Assembly (NCBI GenBank): GCA_900100325.1
Contig: LT629697.1
Location: forward strand, 744,001 to 808,000
Length of the DNA: 64,000 nt
From: Frankineae bacterium MT45
Lineage (GTDB): Bacteria > Actinomycetota > Actinomycetes > Mycobacteriales > Jatrophihabitantaceae
Direction: 5' to 3'
The position numbers and the translations under genes were made by a program. The notes under the pieces are model-generated. The model did not search any database. It saw nothing but the letters and a program-made list of their open reading frames with translations, and had not been told where the DNA came from. This document shows, piece after piece, positions 1 to 9,696 of this stretch (position 1 is its first letter; every line of letters starts with the position of its first letter).

Positions 1-1316
1 GCGGTGAGGTCGTCGTAGTGCTGAGACGGCGAGCGGCCGGTGACGGCGGTGATCTCCGACGCCAGCAGGCAGAGGATCATGCCGTCTTTATCGGTGGTCC
101 AGATCGAGCCGTCCCGCTTGAGGAACGACGCGCCGGCGCTCTCCTCACCGCCGAAGGCCACCGAACCGTCGAGGAGTCCGGGGACGAACCACTTGAAGCC
201 GACCGGCACCTCGAGCAGCGTCCGTCCGAGCGACTTGGCGACCCGGTCGATCATCGACGAGCTGACCAGCGTCTTGCCGATGGCCGCACTGGCCGGCCAG
301 TCCGGGCGATGGGCGAAGAGGTACTGGATGGCGACGGCCAGGTAGTGGTTCGGGTTCATCAACCCGGCGTCCGGGGTGACGATGCCGTGCCGGTCGGCGT
401 CGGTGTCGTTGCCGGTGGCCACGTCGAAGTCGTGCTGGCGTCGGATGAGGGAGGCCATCGCCGACGGCGACGAGCAGTCCATCCGGATCTTGCCGTCCCA
501 GTCCAGCGTCATGAAGCCGAAGGTCGGATCGACGCTCGGGTTCACCACCGTGAGGTCCAGGCCGAAGCGCGAACCGATCTCACCCCAGTAGGCGACGCTG
601 GCCCCACCCAACGGGTCGGCGCCGATCCGCACGCCGGCCCGGCGGATGCTCTCCATGTCCACGACTTGCGGGAGCGCGCTGCAGTACGCATCGAGGAAGT
701 CGTAACGCTGGGTGGTGTCGGCGGCGAGTGCCTTGGCCAGCGTGGTGCGCCGCACCTCCTGCAGGCCGCCGGCGATGATCTCGTTGGCCCGGTCCTGGAT
801 CCAGCCGGTGATCTCGGTGCCGGCCGGCCCGCCATCCGGCGGGTTGTACTTGAAGCCGCCGTCACGCGGCGGGTTGTGTGAGGGGGTCACCACGACCCCG
901 TCGGCCCGGTGCGCCGGAGCGCCGGCGTTGTGGTCGAGGATGGCCCGCGAGATCGACGGCGTCGGCGTGTAGCCGTCGCGGGAGTCGATGAGGACGGTGA
1001 CGTCGTTGGCCGCGAAGACCTCGAGCGCCGACGCGGTGGCCGGGGCGCTGAGGGCGTGGGTGTCGGCGCCGAGGAAGAGCGGACCGTCGATGCCCTGGGT
1101 CTGGCGGTACTCGCAGATAGCCTGGCTGGTGGCCAGGATGTGGTCCTCGTTGAATGTCGTATTCAGGGCCGATCCGCGATGCCCGGAGGTGCCGAAGGTG
1201 ACCCGCTGCTCGACGATCCCGGGGTCGGGATGTTCGGAGTAGTAAGCCGTCACCAGACGGGGAACGTCGACAAGGTCCGATGCTTGCGCCGGCTGACCGG
1301 CCCGCGGGCTGCTCAC
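1..1316 (-). CDS. pgm: phosphoglucomutase, alpha-D-glucose phosphate-specific (3' end off window)
   Basis: Interconverts glucose 1-phosphate and glucose 6-phosphate in the cytoplasm, linking glycogen/trehalose and cell-wall sugar supply to glycolysis. Translating the minus strand gives [11 protein letters not shown] near the N-terminus, the phosphoserine loop VVTPSHNPP, the Mg-binding DTDADRHG loop and the sugar-binding GGEESAGAS loop, in the order expected for the alpha-D-phosphohexomutase family. About 438 residues are present against roughly 545 for the family, so the C-terminal phosphate-binding domain is missing only because the window starts here. Start chosen at a GTG (1316-1314), since the family N-terminus ([11 protein letters not shown]) begins soon after it; no strong ribosome binding site is seen. 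No damage to the frame was noticed. Confidence 0.93.
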   Translation of the reverse strand, partial: MSSPRAGQPAQASDLVDVPRLVTAYYSEHPDPGIVEQRVTFGTSGHRGSALNTTFNEDHILATSQAICEYRQTQGIDGPLFLGADTHALSAPATASALEVFAANDVTVLIDSRDGYTPTPSISRAILDHNAGAPAHRADGVVVTPSHNPPRDGGFKYNPPDGGPAGTEITGWIQDRANEIIAGGLQEVRRTTLAKALAADTTQRYDFLDAYCSALPQVVDMESIRRAGVRIGADPLGGASVAYWGEIGSRFGLDLTVVNPSVDPTFGFMTLDWDGKIRMDCSSPSAMASLIRRQHDFDVATGNDTDADRHGIVTPDAGLMNPNHYLAVAIQYLFAHRPDWPASAAIGKTLVSSSMIDRVAKSLGRTLLEVPVGFKWFVPGLLDGSVAFGGEESAGASFLKRDGSIWTTDKDGMILCLLASEITAVTGRSPSQHYDDLT

Positions 1317-1399
1317 CAGTTGATACTTGCATTAGCCGCCCGGATGCGGAACATGCTGGGGCTTGTGAACCCGCCGGTACGGGTCGCCTGAGTGCGTTG

Positions 1400-2143
1400 T
1401 TAGCGGTCTGAGCCGAGCGGGAGGTTCCAGTAGCCCTTGGTGAAGATCTGCTCGGTGGCGAGCTGGAGCGGGGCCAGGTGGGCCCGGAGCGCGACGACGG
1501 TGCGGCTCTCGCCGAGGAGGTAGGCGTGCCCGACCCCGGTGGCGGCCGCGCCGTCACTGACGAAGGCGTCGAGTTGGGGGGCGAGTGCGGTCGGTGTTCC
1601 GGCGGGGAGCAGGCCACGATGGATCCAGCGCAGGTTCAGCTCGACGTCATCTCGTGCGCGGATCGGGAGTTCGTCGTCGGCGTGGTTTACCTCGATGAAG
1701 GCGGTGGCCCGGCGCGGCTGACCGGAGGGCCCCGTCCCGTCGAGTGCCTCGACGAGCGCGGTGATGGCCGGCAGCGAGGACTCGTCACCGACGAAGAGGT
1801 TCCAGTCGGCGTCGGTGAGTTTAAGGCGTCCGCGGGGTCCGAAGAAGGTGATCGGGTCGCCCGGTTTCGCGTCGGCCGCCCACTGTGAGCCCGGGCCCTC
1901 CTGGTGCAGCAGGACGTCCAGGTCCCACTCGCCGACCTCGGGGCGCGCGTAGCGGATCGTGTAGCGGCGCTTCACCCGACGGCCGCTGGGCTCGGCCAGC
2001 ACCAGTTCGACGTCCTGGGCCGGGTTGATCGCCACCCCGACCAGCGTCGGGGCGGTCACCGTGACGCGCCGCATCCGGGGCGTCAGGTCGCTGATCGCGG
2101 TGACGGTGGCGGTGTGCAGAGGGGTGCGGCGTATCGAGGTCAT
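1400..2143 (-). CDS. siderophore-interacting protein, FAD-dependent ferric reductase family
   Basis: A 247-residue SIP/ViuB-type flavoprotein, expected to reduce ferric siderophores in the cytoplasm using NAD(P)H. The N-terminal ferredoxin-reductase-like beta-barrel carries the FAD-binding RRYTIRYARPE stretch, followed by FFGPRGRL and the NAD-binding start FVGDESSLPAI. The C-terminal end shows AYLLGESRTVVALRAHL and KGYWNLPLG, both typical of this family. Length matches the family. ATG start at 2143 with only a weak upstream purine stretch. It stands alone between pgm (same strand, 83 bases downstream) and the divergent ohr. No siderophore biosynthesis or iron-box gene lies beside it in the window. 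Confidence 0.9.
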   Translation of the reverse strand: MTSIRRTPLHTATVTAISDLTPRMRRVTVTAPTLVGVAINPAQDVELVLAEPSGRRVKRRYTIRYARPEVGEWDLDVLLHQEGPGSQWAADAKPGDPITFFGPRGRLKLTDADWNLFVGDESSLPAITALVEALDGTGPSGQPRRATAFIEVNHADDELPIRARDDVELNLRWIHRGLLPAGTPTALAPQLDAFVSDGAAATGVGHAYLLGESRTVVALRAHLAPLQLATEQIFTKGYWNLPLGSDR

Positions 2144-2206
2144 CGCCGTTCACCCTAATGTGGGAGGTAGGAACACCAATAATCACAATCTGAGGAGTGC
2201 GCCAGC

Positions 2207-2629
2207 ATGCCTATTGAGCTGACCAAGGTCGCTTACACCACCACCGCCACCGCCAAGGGTGGGCGAGCCGGGCACGTGACGAGTGGTGACGGGCTGATCG
2301 ACGTCGACCTCGGCCAGCCGGGATCCGGCGGGGAGCCGAAGGTCAACCCGGAGACGCTCTTCGCCTCGGGCTACGCCGCCTGCTTCCAGGGCGCGCTGGC
2401 CAACCGGGCCAAGACGCAGGGGATCGACACCTCCGACTCGACCGTCACCGCCGAGGTCTCCTTCGGCCCGTCCGAGGACGGTGGCTTCGGCCTGGCCGTC
2501 ACGTTGAAGGTGAACATCCCGGCCGTCGAGGACGAGAAGGCTCAGGAGCTCATCGAACTGGCCCACCAGTTCTGCCCGTATTCGAAGGCGACCCGGGGCA
2601 ACATCAACGTGACGCTGGAAGTCGTCTAA
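2207..2629 (+). CDS. ohr: organic hydroperoxide resistance protein, Ohr/OsmC family
   Basis: A 140-residue thiol peroxidase that reduces organic hydroperoxides. The two redox cysteines are visible: one in FASGYAACFQGAL (about residue 60) and one in HQFCPYSKATRGN (about residue 124). The N-terminal YTTTATAKGGRAGHV and the C-terminal NINVTLEV are typical of Ohr, and length matches the family. The ATG start has AGGAG about 15 bases upstream (2191-2195), a little far but usable. The gene is divergent from the siderophore-interacting protein with about 60 bases between them. No OhrR (MarR-type) gene is adjacent, so its usual thiol regulator must be elsewhere if it exists. Confidence 0.95.
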   Translation: MPIELTKVAYTTTATAKGGRAGHVTSGDGLIDVDLGQPGSGGEPKVNPETLFASGYAACFQGALANRAKTQGIDTSDSTVTAEVSFGPSEDGGFGLAVTLKVNIPAVEDEKAQELIELAHQFCPYSKATRGNINVTLEVV

Positions 2630-2647
2630 CCTCCCCGTTCTTGCCGC

Positions 2648-2689
2648 TTTTGGCAGGATGACCGGCGATTCCCGGTCATCCTGCCAAAA
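2648..2689 (+). terminator. hairpin terminator after ohr
   Basis: An 18-bp perfect inverted repeat (2648-2665 with 2672-2689) and a 6-base loop, 18 bases after the ohr stop codon. The stem begins TTTT and ends AAAA, but no long U-tract follows on the plus strand. It most likely ends ohr transcription before the serine dehydratase gene. Confidence 0.75.
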
Positions 2690-2732
2690 CCTGATTGACC
2701 CGGTCGGCGGTTGACGGGCGCATGATGAGTGC

Positions 2733-4103
2733 GTGGCGATCAGCGCATTCGACCTCTTCTCAATCGGCATCGGCCCGTCCAGTTCGCATACCGTCGGGCC
2801 GATGCGGGCCGCCCGCACCTTCGCCGACGGGCTCGCGGCCGACGGGCTTCTCGACGACGTGACCCGGGTGCGGGTCGAGCTCTTCGGCTCTCTCGGCGCG
2901 ACTGGGCGGGGCCACGGCACCGACCGGGCCGTGATCCTGGGGCTGGAGGGTGAGACGCCCGAGGGCGTCGACACCGCGGCCATCGCCGATCGGGTGAGTG
3001 GGGTGCGCGCCGCTTCCCGCCTCAATCTGCTGGGGCGGCGGATGATCGACTTCGGCCCCGACGATCTGCTCTTTCAGCGTCACGAGACCCTCCTCTTCCA
3101 TCCGAACGGCATGCGCTTTCACGCCTTCTCGGACGACGAAGAGCCACTGCGGGAACGGACGTACTACTCGGTCGGGGGTGGGTTCGTGGTCGACGAGGCG
3201 GCGGCCGGCGCCGACCGGATCGCGGAGGACACCACGCCGGTCCAGTTCCCCTTCGACACTGCGGCCGCGCTGATGCAGCATTGCGCGACCGAGGGTCTCC
3301 CGGTGAGCGCGGTGATGCTGGCGAACGAGACGTCCTGGCGCACGCCGGACGAGATTCGTCAAGGATTATTGGGTATCTGGGACGTCATGCAGGAGTGCGT
3401 GCGCAACGGGCTGGCGAGTGAAGGGGTGCTGCCGGGCGGCCTGCGGGTGCGTCGACGGGCCCCTGAGCTGTACGCCAATCTCTGCCAGGAGCAGTTCTCC
3501 ACTGACCCGCTCCGGGTGATGGACTGGGTCAACCTCTTCGCGCTCGCCGTCAATGAGGAGAACGCGGCCGGCGGGCGGATCGTCACCGCGCCGACCAATG
3601 GCGCGGCCGGAATCCTGCCCGCGGTCATGCATTACTACATCCGCTTCGTCCCGGGTGCCTCCGACGACGGAGTGGTGCGCTTCCTGCTCACCGCGGCCGC
3701 GATCGGCGTGCTGTACGTGCAGAACGCCTCCATATCCGGCGCCGACGTGGGCTGCCAGGGTGAGGTCGGGTCGGCCTGCTCGATGGCCGCCGGTGCGCTC
3801 TGCGAGGTGCTGGGTGGGACCCCTCAGCAGGTGGAGAACGCGGCCGAGATCGGGATGGAGCACAACCTCGGACTCACCTGCGACCCGATCGGCGGGCTGG
3901 TTCAGGTGCCGTGCATCGAGCGGAATGCCATGGCGGCCGTGAAGGCGATCAACGCCGCGCGGATCGCCCTGCGCGGCGACGGTGAGCACATCGTCAGTCT
4001 GGACAAGGTGATCAAGACGATGCGCGACACCGGCGCCGACATGAAGGACAAGTACAAGGAGACGTCACGAGGCGGCCTGGCGGTGAACGTCATCGAGTGC
4101 TGA
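2733..4103 (+). CDS. sdaA: L-serine dehydratase (L-serine ammonia-lyase), iron-sulfur type
   Basis: Converts L-serine to pyruvate and ammonia using a [4Fe-4S] cluster rather than PLP. The 456-residue protein is the single-chain form with beta domain first and alpha domain second. N-terminal [19 protein letters not shown] is the family hallmark. The cluster cysteines are visible in [32 protein letters not shown] and [12 protein letters not shown] start at 2733 gives the expected N-terminus. The 3' end overlaps the convergent PEP-utilising gene by 39 bases, so transcription of the two genes meets inside coding sequence. Pyruvate-producing SdaA beside a PEP/pyruvate enzyme could be functionally sensible, but this is only inference. 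Confidence 0.95.
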   Translation: MAISAFDLFSIGIGPSSSHTVGPMRAARTFADGLAADGLLDDVTRVRVELFGSLGATGRGHGTDRAVILGLEGETPEGVDTAAIADRVSGVRAASRLNLLGRRMIDFGPDDLLFQRHETLLFHPNGMRFHAFSDDEEPLRERTYYSVGGGFVVDEAAAGADRIAEDTTPVQFPFDTAAALMQHCATEGLPVSAVMLANETSWRTPDEIRQGLLGIWDVMQECVRNGLASEGVLPGGLRVRRRAPELYANLCQEQFSTDPLRVMDWVNLFALAVNEENAAGGRIVTAPTNGAAGILPAVMHYYIRFVPGASDDGVVRFLLTAAAIGVLYVQNASISGADVGCQGEVGSACSMAAGALCEVLGGTPQQVENAAEIGMEHNLGLTCDPIGGLVQVPCIERNAMAAVKAINAARIALRGDGEHIVSLDKVIKTMRDTGADMKDKYKETSRGGLAVNVIEC

Positions 4104-6923
4104 CGTCGGCGGCGTGGAGCGGCGGTTCGGCTGTGTGACGGCGGGGTCCGCGTTCGGCTGGGCGACGGCTGGGTCGGAGAGGATCTGGATCACCCCGGTG
4201 GCACCGTCGATCCGCAGCCGGCTGCCGGTCTTGATCCGCTCCGTCAGGCCGGGCACCTGGACGATCGTGGGGATGCCGAGTTCCCGCGCGACCACACAGA
4301 CGTGGGTCAGTGGGCTACCCCGCTCAACCAGAAGTGCCGTCGCGTTGGCCAGAGCGGCGATCCAGCCCGGGTCGGTGCGGTAGGCGATGAGGATCCCACC
4401 GGTGGCATCCTGCGGGGTCTCGGCCACCACCGCCACTCCCTCGACGACGCCCGGGCAGGAGGCGACGCCGCGAAGCTCGCTGACCTGCGCGGCATCCGGG
4501 TCGATCTCGTCGACCCGTCGCCACGAGTAGCGCGGCGGATTGCCCCGGGTCTCGAAGCGCGGCGGCGCGATCAACATAGCGTCCTCGACCCGTCGAGCCC
4601 GCCGCTCGGCGATCAAGCCGGGGAGCGCCTCGGCCGGGAGTTGCCCGTCGAAGTAGTTGCGCAATTCGTTGAATTCCAAGTAGAAGATGTCGTCCCAGGC
4701 GTCCAGAATGCCTCGGGCGGCCAGGTCGCGACCGATCGCGCGGCACATGCGCTTGGCCAGCCCGAAGGCCCGCGTCCGGCAGAAGCGCAGGCGCTCCCGA
4801 TTAGCCAGTAGCCGCGACCCCTTGGCGCGCAATCGGTTGTAGAGGAGGCGCTGGGGGAGGTTCAGGTGCGTGCGGAGGTAGCGGTCCGGGTCGTGGGCGG
4901 TGCTGCGCGGGGGCGGTTCGTTGAGCGCGTTGCGCAGCATGGGTAGCAGCACCGTCGGATCCTCGCGGAGATCGGCGACCTCAAGCTTTAGTTCGTCGGT
5001 ACTGCGGTAGCCGTACTTGCGGACGTAGTCGTTGAAGAGGCTGAAGAATTCAGGGTGATCTCCGGCGACGAGCCGTTCGTAGACCTGCTTCGGCGGTGTC
5101 GTCGAGACGAGCTTCGCGAGTTCCTCGTGCGCGCGCAGGTAGGCCGCGAGGTCTCGGATCGCCTCGGCGGGGCCGGCCGACTCGACGTCGGCCCCGGGAG
5201 TCACGGCGGCGTAGATGAGCCAGCTCGGAGCGTCGGGAATCCAGCGCCGGGTCAGCAGGTGCAGCAGCCCGACGGTGATGAGCACACTGTCGTCGCCGAT
5301 CATCGTCGGTCCCCAGCTGTCGACGAGCTCCTCCTCCATCAGGCGGAAGGTGGCGAAGATGTCCTCGCTGGTCATTCGCTCATAGTTGATGCTGTCGAAC
5401 TTGTCGTAACTGCTATAGAAATGCTGGGCAAACGCGTTGATCTCGTGGCTATTGGTGAGGTAACGCCTGGCGAAGATGGCCGCCGATCTACCCCGTCGCT
5501 GACGCTGCTGCCACTTCGATCTGAAGGTGAACGGCTGCAGCTCGTCGAGGATTGCGTCCGGCATCGGCTCGGAGACCCCGAGCGCCACCTCCAGTACCCG
5601 TCTGGTCAGCGGGTAGAGCGGGGCCAGTCGCAGCATCCGGTAGCGGTGTAGCAGTTGGTAGTAGATTCGCCCGTGAAATTCGCCCAGCATGTCGGGCATC
5701 CAGGCATCGATCTGGCGGAGCTGGGCGTCGTGGACTCCCAGCGATGCGGCGTAGCTGCGGTAGGCGCGGAAGTAGATCTCCTTGGCGACGGTGTAGGTGA
5801 GCGGCGAGGTGATGCCGTTGAAACTTTCGATCAGGTTCGAGTTGTCCCAGAGCTGCACATCCTCCTGCAGGTTCCCCTGCGTGCAGTCCTCGGGCGGGTG
5901 CGAACCGGTTTCGAAACTTGTGGTGATCGGGCGGCTCTGCAGCAGGTGCAGCGCGTCGGCGGTGAAGGCCCACTCGATGTCCTGCGGAGCGCCGAAGTGA
6001 TCGGTGACGAGTTTGCCGACCCGGTGCAATTGGCGCACCTGGGTCGGGGTGAGGGCTTGGGCGTCGCGGAGCCCGGGCTCGACGTGCGTCGGCTCGATCC
6101 CGCCGCTATCGGCCGATCCGGGCGCCGGGTCGTAGCGTTCCAGCTTCTCGCCGAGCGCGAGGTCAAGCACCTCGCCCGAGGCGGCGTCGAGCGTGAGAGT
6201 GTCGGCGTCGACCTGCCCGGAGACGAGCCCCTCGCCGAGGCCGTAGACCGCGGAGAGGAGAAACTTGTCGGGGGAGCCGGTGGTCGGGTGTGCCGTGAAG
6301 AGCACGCCAGCGGTCTCGGCCGGGACCATCCGCTGGATCACCACGGCCATGTCGACGTCGTCGTCGGGGATGCCGTGAGCTCGCCGGTACTGCACAGCCC
6401 GATCGGAGAAGGCGGACGCCCAGCAGGTCAGTACCGCGGCCCGGACCGCCTCGACTCCGATGACGTTGAGGCAGGTGTCGAACTGGCCCGCGAAGGAGAG
6501 GTTCGCCCCGTCCTCCTGGTCGGCCGAGCTCCGGACGGCGACGGCCCCGCCTCCGACGTGGGCATAGGCGGCGTCGATCTGATTGTGCACGGCGGCCGGG
6601 AGTTCTGCTTCCAGGATCAGCGATCGGATCATCACCGCGTCAGCGGAGCTGAGACCGTGCTTCCGGAGATCGGCGATCACCGCGATGAAGACGTCGCTGC
6701 CGATCGCCGCCCAACTCGGCACTTCGAAGCCGTCGGCGCCGTTCGCCCGGACTCCGCGCCGGCTGAGTTCGTAGAGGTTGCGCCCCTTGCCGCCGGCGTA
6801 GCGGTGGACGTGGTCGCGGTTGGAGCTGCTGGTGAGGATTCGAGGCGCCCGGGACGGGCTCTTCGATGGCCCAACCTCACCCACGCCTAACTTACGTTCA
6901 GCTTGGTATCTAAGTTGCGCCAT
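4065..6923 (-). CDS. PEP-utilising enzyme (PEP synthase / rifampicin phosphotransferase-like)
   Basis: A 952-residue ATP-grasp plus phosphohistidine-swivel enzyme. The N-terminal PPDK-type ATP-binding domain shows [10 protein letters not shown], the loop [12 protein letters not shown] with SFAGQFDT, and GLGEGLVSG. The central region is long and helical, and its sequence suggests a substrate-binding function. The C-terminal swivel domain has the phosphohistidine motif [20 protein letters not shown]. This layout (ATP-grasp, central domain, His domain) matches rifampicin phosphotransferases and orphan PEP synthases better than classical PpsA, which has a C-terminal TIM barrel not seen here. The true substrate cannot be read from sequence. 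The C-terminus carries a short tandem repeat ([17 protein letters not shown]). ATG start at 6923; no clear Shine-Dalgarno. Confidence 0.78.
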   Translation of the reverse strand: MAQLRYQAERKLGVGEVGPSKSPSRAPRILTSSSNRDHVHRYAGGKGRNLYELSRRGVRANGADGFEVPSWAAIGSDVFIAVIADLRKHGLSSADAVMIRSLILEAELPAAVHNQIDAAYAHVGGGAVAVRSSADQEDGANLSFAGQFDTCLNVIGVEAVRAAVLTCWASAFSDRAVQYRRAHGIPDDDVDMAVVIQRMVPAETAGVLFTAHPTTGSPDKFLLSAVYGLGEGLVSGQVDADTLTLDAASGEVLDLALGEKLERYDPAPGSADSGGIEPTHVEPGLRDAQALTPTQVRQLHRVGKLVTDHFGAPQDIEWAFTADALHLLQSRPITTSFETGSHPPEDCTQGNLQEDVQLWDNSNLIESFNGITSPLTYTVAKEIYFRAYRSYAASLGVHDAQLRQIDAWMPDMLGEFHGRIYYQLLHRYRMLRLAPLYPLTRRVLEVALGVSEPMPDAILDELQPFTFRSKWQQRQRRGRSAAIFARRYLTNSHEINAFAQHFYSSYDKFDSINYERMTSEDIFATFRLMEEELVDSWGPTMIGDDSVLITVGLLHLLTRRWIPDAPSWLIYAAVTPGADVESAGPAEAIRDLAAYLRAHEELAKLVSTTPPKQVYERLVAGDHPEFFSLFNDYVRKYGYRSTDELKLEVADLREDPTVLLPMLRNALNEPPPRSTAHDPDRYLRTHLNLPQRLLYNRLRAKGSRLLANRERLRFCRTRAFGLAKRMCRAIGRDLAARGILDAWDDIFYLEFNELRNYFDGQLPAEALPGLIAERRARRVEDAMLIAPPRFETRGNPPRYSWRRVDEIDPDAAQVSELRGVASCPGVVEGVAVVAETPQDATGGILIAYRTDPGWIAALANATALLVERGSPLTHVCVVARELGIPTIVQVPGLTERIKTGSRLRIDGATGVIQILSDPAVAQPNADPAVTQPNRRSTPPTSALDDVHRQAAS

Positions 6924-6930
6924 TCGGGGA

Positions 6931-6971
6931 CGGTAGCAGGAGTTGACCGGTTTCGTCAGCCCCTGCTACCG
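6931..6971 (-). terminator. hairpin after MFS exporter gene
   Basis: Ten-bp perfect arms (6931-6940 and 6962-6971), extended inward by near-complementary GTTGAC/GTCAGC around a small loop. It lies 11 bases past the exporter stop codon and before the PEP-utilising gene on the same strand. A rho-independent-like terminator without a clear U-tract. Confidence 0.6.
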
Positions 6972-6981
6972 AAACGCCGAA

Positions 6982-8649
6982 TCAGACGATGACCGGTGCG
7001 CCTTCGTCACTGCCAGTCGGCAGATCTTCCTTCTTGACGTTGATCACCGTGGCCGCCACCACCAGGGCGACGATTGCGAAGATCGCGGCGGTGAGGAAGC
7101 CCATCGAAGACGCGTGGGCTTGGACGTGCGCAGTGAACATCGACTGCAGCGCGCCGTCCGGTCCGAAGAAGTGCTGCAGCGTCGCCTGGTCGGTAGCGGG
7201 TTGGCTGTGAATGAACGCCTGGATCTGGTCGGGCTGCGGTGCCTTTCCGCCTGAACTGGCGAGGAAGCCCTGCACGGGTTGCTGCATTTCAGTCGGGAGG
7301 GTGGCCACGGCCTTGCCTGCGTCCGCGATGTGGTCGTTGGCGTAGTTCTTCCCCGTGGTGGCAGCGACGGTTGCCAGCACCGACAGGCCAATCGCGCCAC
7401 CCACCTGCTGACCGACGTTGAGCAGCGCCGAGGCGAGGCCGGCGTCGGTGTTACGCACGTTGGAGACCGCGACGCTGGTGATCGGGACGAAGATCAAGCC
7501 CATCGCGATGGCCAGAATGATCATTCCGGGCAGCAGTTTCCCGAGGTAGGTGCTCTCGGCGGTGACCGTCGAGAGCAGCAGCATCGCCACCACCAGCAGA
7601 GCGGTGCCACCGGTGATGAGTGCCTTGGGGCCGGCCTTGGGGAGTGCCTTGCCGGCGATCTGAGCGGTGATGCCGATCGTGATCGCCACCGGCAGGAAGG
7701 CGAAGCCGGCCTTGAGGGCGCTGTAGCCGAGCACCTGCTGGATGAAGTACGTGACGAAGTAGAAGAGGCCGAACATGGCCGCACCCACGACGAGCATCAC
7801 GATGTAGGCACCGGAGCGACTGCGGTTGGCGAAGATGCGCATCGGCATCATCGGTTCCTTGGCCACCTTCGCCTCGAAGTAGACGAAGCCGATCAACAGA
7901 ACGGCCGCGGCGCCGAAGAGCAAGTACGTCTCGGTGTTGGCCCAACCGTCATGAGCGACATGGATGAAGCCGTAGACCAGCATGAACATGCCCAGCGCCG
8001 AGGCGACGGCTCCGATGAAGTCGAACTTCCCCTTCAGACGCTCGCTCTCGTGCAGGTACAGGAACGCGCCGATCATGAGCAGGATGCCGATCGGGACGTT
8101 CACGAAGAGGACCCAGCGCCAGGTCAGGTACTCGGTGAGGATGCCTCCGAGGAGCAGGCCGACGGCTGCACCGGCGCCGGAGACGGCGGCGTAGACCGAG
8201 ATCGCGCGATTCCGCTCCTCGCCCTCCTCGAAGGAGGTCGTGATCAGCGACAGGGCGGTGGGTGAGGCGATGGCGCCACCGAAGCCCTGGATAACCCGTC
8301 CGAAGAGCAGGAAACCAAAGTGGAAGGAGAGGCCGCCGAGGAGGCTGCCCAGCGAGAAGAGGCCGAGGCCGATGATGAACATCTTGCGCCGACCCAGCAG
8401 GTCACCGGATCGACCACCGAGCAGAAGCCCGGTGCCGAAGGCCAGGGTGTAGGCGTTGAGCGCCCACGTCATATCGGTCTGGTTCTTACCGAAGTACTCG
8501 CCCATCGAGGGGAGTGCGATGTTCACGATGGTGGCGTCGAGCACGACCATCACCTGGGCGCCCGCGATGATCAGCAGTACGAGCCCTGGATGGATGGTGC
8601 GCCGCGCAGTTGAGGTAGCAGCTGAGGATTTTTGGTCGGTCCCGGACAC
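6982..8649 (-). CDS. MFS drug exporter, DHA2 family (EmrB/QacA type)
   Basis: A 555-residue integral membrane proton antiporter of the 14-helix DHA2 class, expected to export hydrophobic drugs or metabolites. Visible signatures are VLDATIVNIALPSMGEYF in helix 1, the cytoplasmic loop GGRSGDLLGRRKMF (motif A) and GAGAAVGLLLGGILTEYLTWRWVLFVNVPIG (motif C region), followed by repeated hydrophobic helices. An extracytoplasmic or loop segment of about 100 residues (roughly 430-520, starting TTGKNYANDHIAD) precedes the last helix, as in many DHA2 proteins. GTG start at 8649. It is divergently transcribed from a TetR regulator across a 163-base region with a strong palindrome, so it is probably repressed by that neighbour. 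The transported substrate is unknown. Confidence 0.92.
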   Translation of the reverse strand: MSGTDQKSSAATSTARRTIHPGLVLLIIAGAQVMVVLDATIVNIALPSMGEYFGKNQTDMTWALNAYTLAFGTGLLLGGRSGDLLGRRKMFIIGLGLFSLGSLLGGLSFHFGFLLFGRVIQGFGGAIASPTALSLITTSFEEGEERNRAISVYAAVSGAGAAVGLLLGGILTEYLTWRWVLFVNVPIGILLMIGAFLYLHESERLKGKFDFIGAVASALGMFMLVYGFIHVAHDGWANTETYLLFGAAAVLLIGFVYFEAKVAKEPMMPMRIFANRSRSGAYIVMLVVGAAMFGLFYFVTYFIQQVLGYSALKAGFAFLPVAITIGITAQIAGKALPKAGPKALITGGTALLVVAMLLLSTVTAESTYLGKLLPGMIILAIAMGLIFVPITSVAVSNVRNTDAGLASALLNVGQQVGGAIGLSVLATVAATTGKNYANDHIADAGKAVATLPTEMQQPVQGFLASSGGKAPQPDQIQAFIHSQPATDQATLQHFFGPDGALQSMFTAHVQAHASSMGFLTAAIFAIVALVVAATVINVKKEDLPTGSDEGAPVIV

Positions 8650-8705
8650 GGGATGCTCCGTTTCGAACTCGGATGAAGCTACGGAAAGGTGAGCGATGTC
8701 GACGT

Positions 8706-8729
8706 TTAAGGGACGTCTTCGTCTCTTAA
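8706..8729. promoter_or_regulatory. candidate TetR operator in the divergent exporter/regulator region
   Basis: A near-perfect 24-bp inverted repeat, TTAAGgGACG-tctt-CGTCtCTTAA, centred in the 163 bases between the exporter start (8649) and the regulator start (8813). Ten of ten arm positions pair except one. Size, symmetry and place fit a TetR-family dimer site controlling both directions. No confident -10/-35 pair was assigned. Confidence 0.65.
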
Positions 8730-8812
8730 CAGAGTAAGATAGTCCTATTGATCTAAGGTACGCAACCGTGCACTATCGTCACCAATGATTATTGACTGGG
8801 GGTCTGACAACG

Positions 8813-9589
8813 ATGCGAGGTAAGCCGCTGATCGTCGATGTCGCGACCCCACAGCTGCCGGTCGTTGCCGAGGGCCTGCCGGAGAACTGTCCGGCCGCCA
8901 TCGCAATGAACGCCATCGCGGGTCTGCGCTCGCGCAAGCGCGGCGCCGCGCTGGAGCAGGCGATCCGAGAGGCGGTCTTCGCGGAGCTCGCGGAGCAGGG
9001 GTACACCGGCCTCACCATCGACGCGGTCGCCGCCCGGGCCAAGACTGGGAAGGCGAGCATCTACCGCCGCTGGCCGAATAAGCAGGACCTGGTGCTCGAC
9101 GCGTTCCTGGCCCGGTTGGACGCCGAGAGCGAGCGGGGCACGTTCGACAACCTGCCCGAGAGCGTCACCACCCGCGCGGCCCTGATCGCGCTGGGGCGGC
9201 GCATCGTCGAGTTCGTCGACGCCGCCGGCGAGGCGATGCGGGCGATTAGCTGCGAAGCGAACCGTGACGCCAAGGCCGCCGGCGCGATGAAGGAACGCAT
9301 GCATGAGCCGACCCATCGTGCCGTCGTCGCTCTGCTCGAACGAGGCGTGCGCCGGTCAGAAGTGAGTGCTGACGTCGACCTTGATCTGGTCGCGCAGGTA
9401 CTGCCGGCGATGCTGACCCATCAGATGCTGCTGGTCGGACGCCGCGTCACCGGGGCCGACATCACCCGCATCGTCGACGGCGTCCTGATCCCGTCGCTAC
9501 AGGCGAAACCAGCCGCCGCGAAGACCGCCTCCAAGCCCGCTTTGAAGGCGACGGAGCAGCCTGTGGATAAGGCACTGGCGAAGCGCTGA
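8813..9589 (+). CDS. TetR/AcrR-family transcriptional regulator
   Basis: About 258 residues. The TetR DNA-binding domain is clear: EQAIREAVFAELAEQGY, TIDAVAARAKTGKASIYRRW, PNKQDLVLDAF. The C-terminal half is the variable ligand-binding domain; a lysine/alanine-rich tail ends the protein. An N-terminal extension of about 45 residues precedes the domain. I prefer the ATG at 8813, which has GGGGG 10-15 bases upstream, over an in-frame TTG at 8792. It is divergent from the DHA2 exporter, so the most likely role is drug- or metabolite-responsive repression of that gene and itself via the palindrome at 8706-8729. Confidence 0.9.
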   Translation: MRGKPLIVDVATPQLPVVAEGLPENCPAAIAMNAIAGLRSRKRGAALEQAIREAVFAELAEQGYTGLTIDAVAARAKTGKASIYRRWPNKQDLVLDAFLARLDAESERGTFDNLPESVTTRAALIALGRRIVEFVDAAGEAMRAISCEANRDAKAAGAMKERMHEPTHRAVVALLERGVRRSEVSADVDLDLVAQVLPAMLTHQMLLVGRRVTGADITRIVDGVLIPSLQAKPAAAKTASKPALKATEQPVDKALAKR

Positions 9590-9696
9590 ACCGCCCGCAG
9601 TTGTCCACAGGGTAGGCCGACTTCACACGCTCCCCGCGTATTCTTACCTCGACCGAGTAAGTCAGTGTTTCGGCAGTAAACGGGAGCGGATCTACA

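Noticed and set aside
5655-6890. Long plus-strand open frame (411 codons) opposite the PEP-utilising gene
   Set aside because: Antisense shadow in a GC-rich gene; composition is Arg/Gly/Val-rich with no motif, while the minus-strand protein has clear family motifs.
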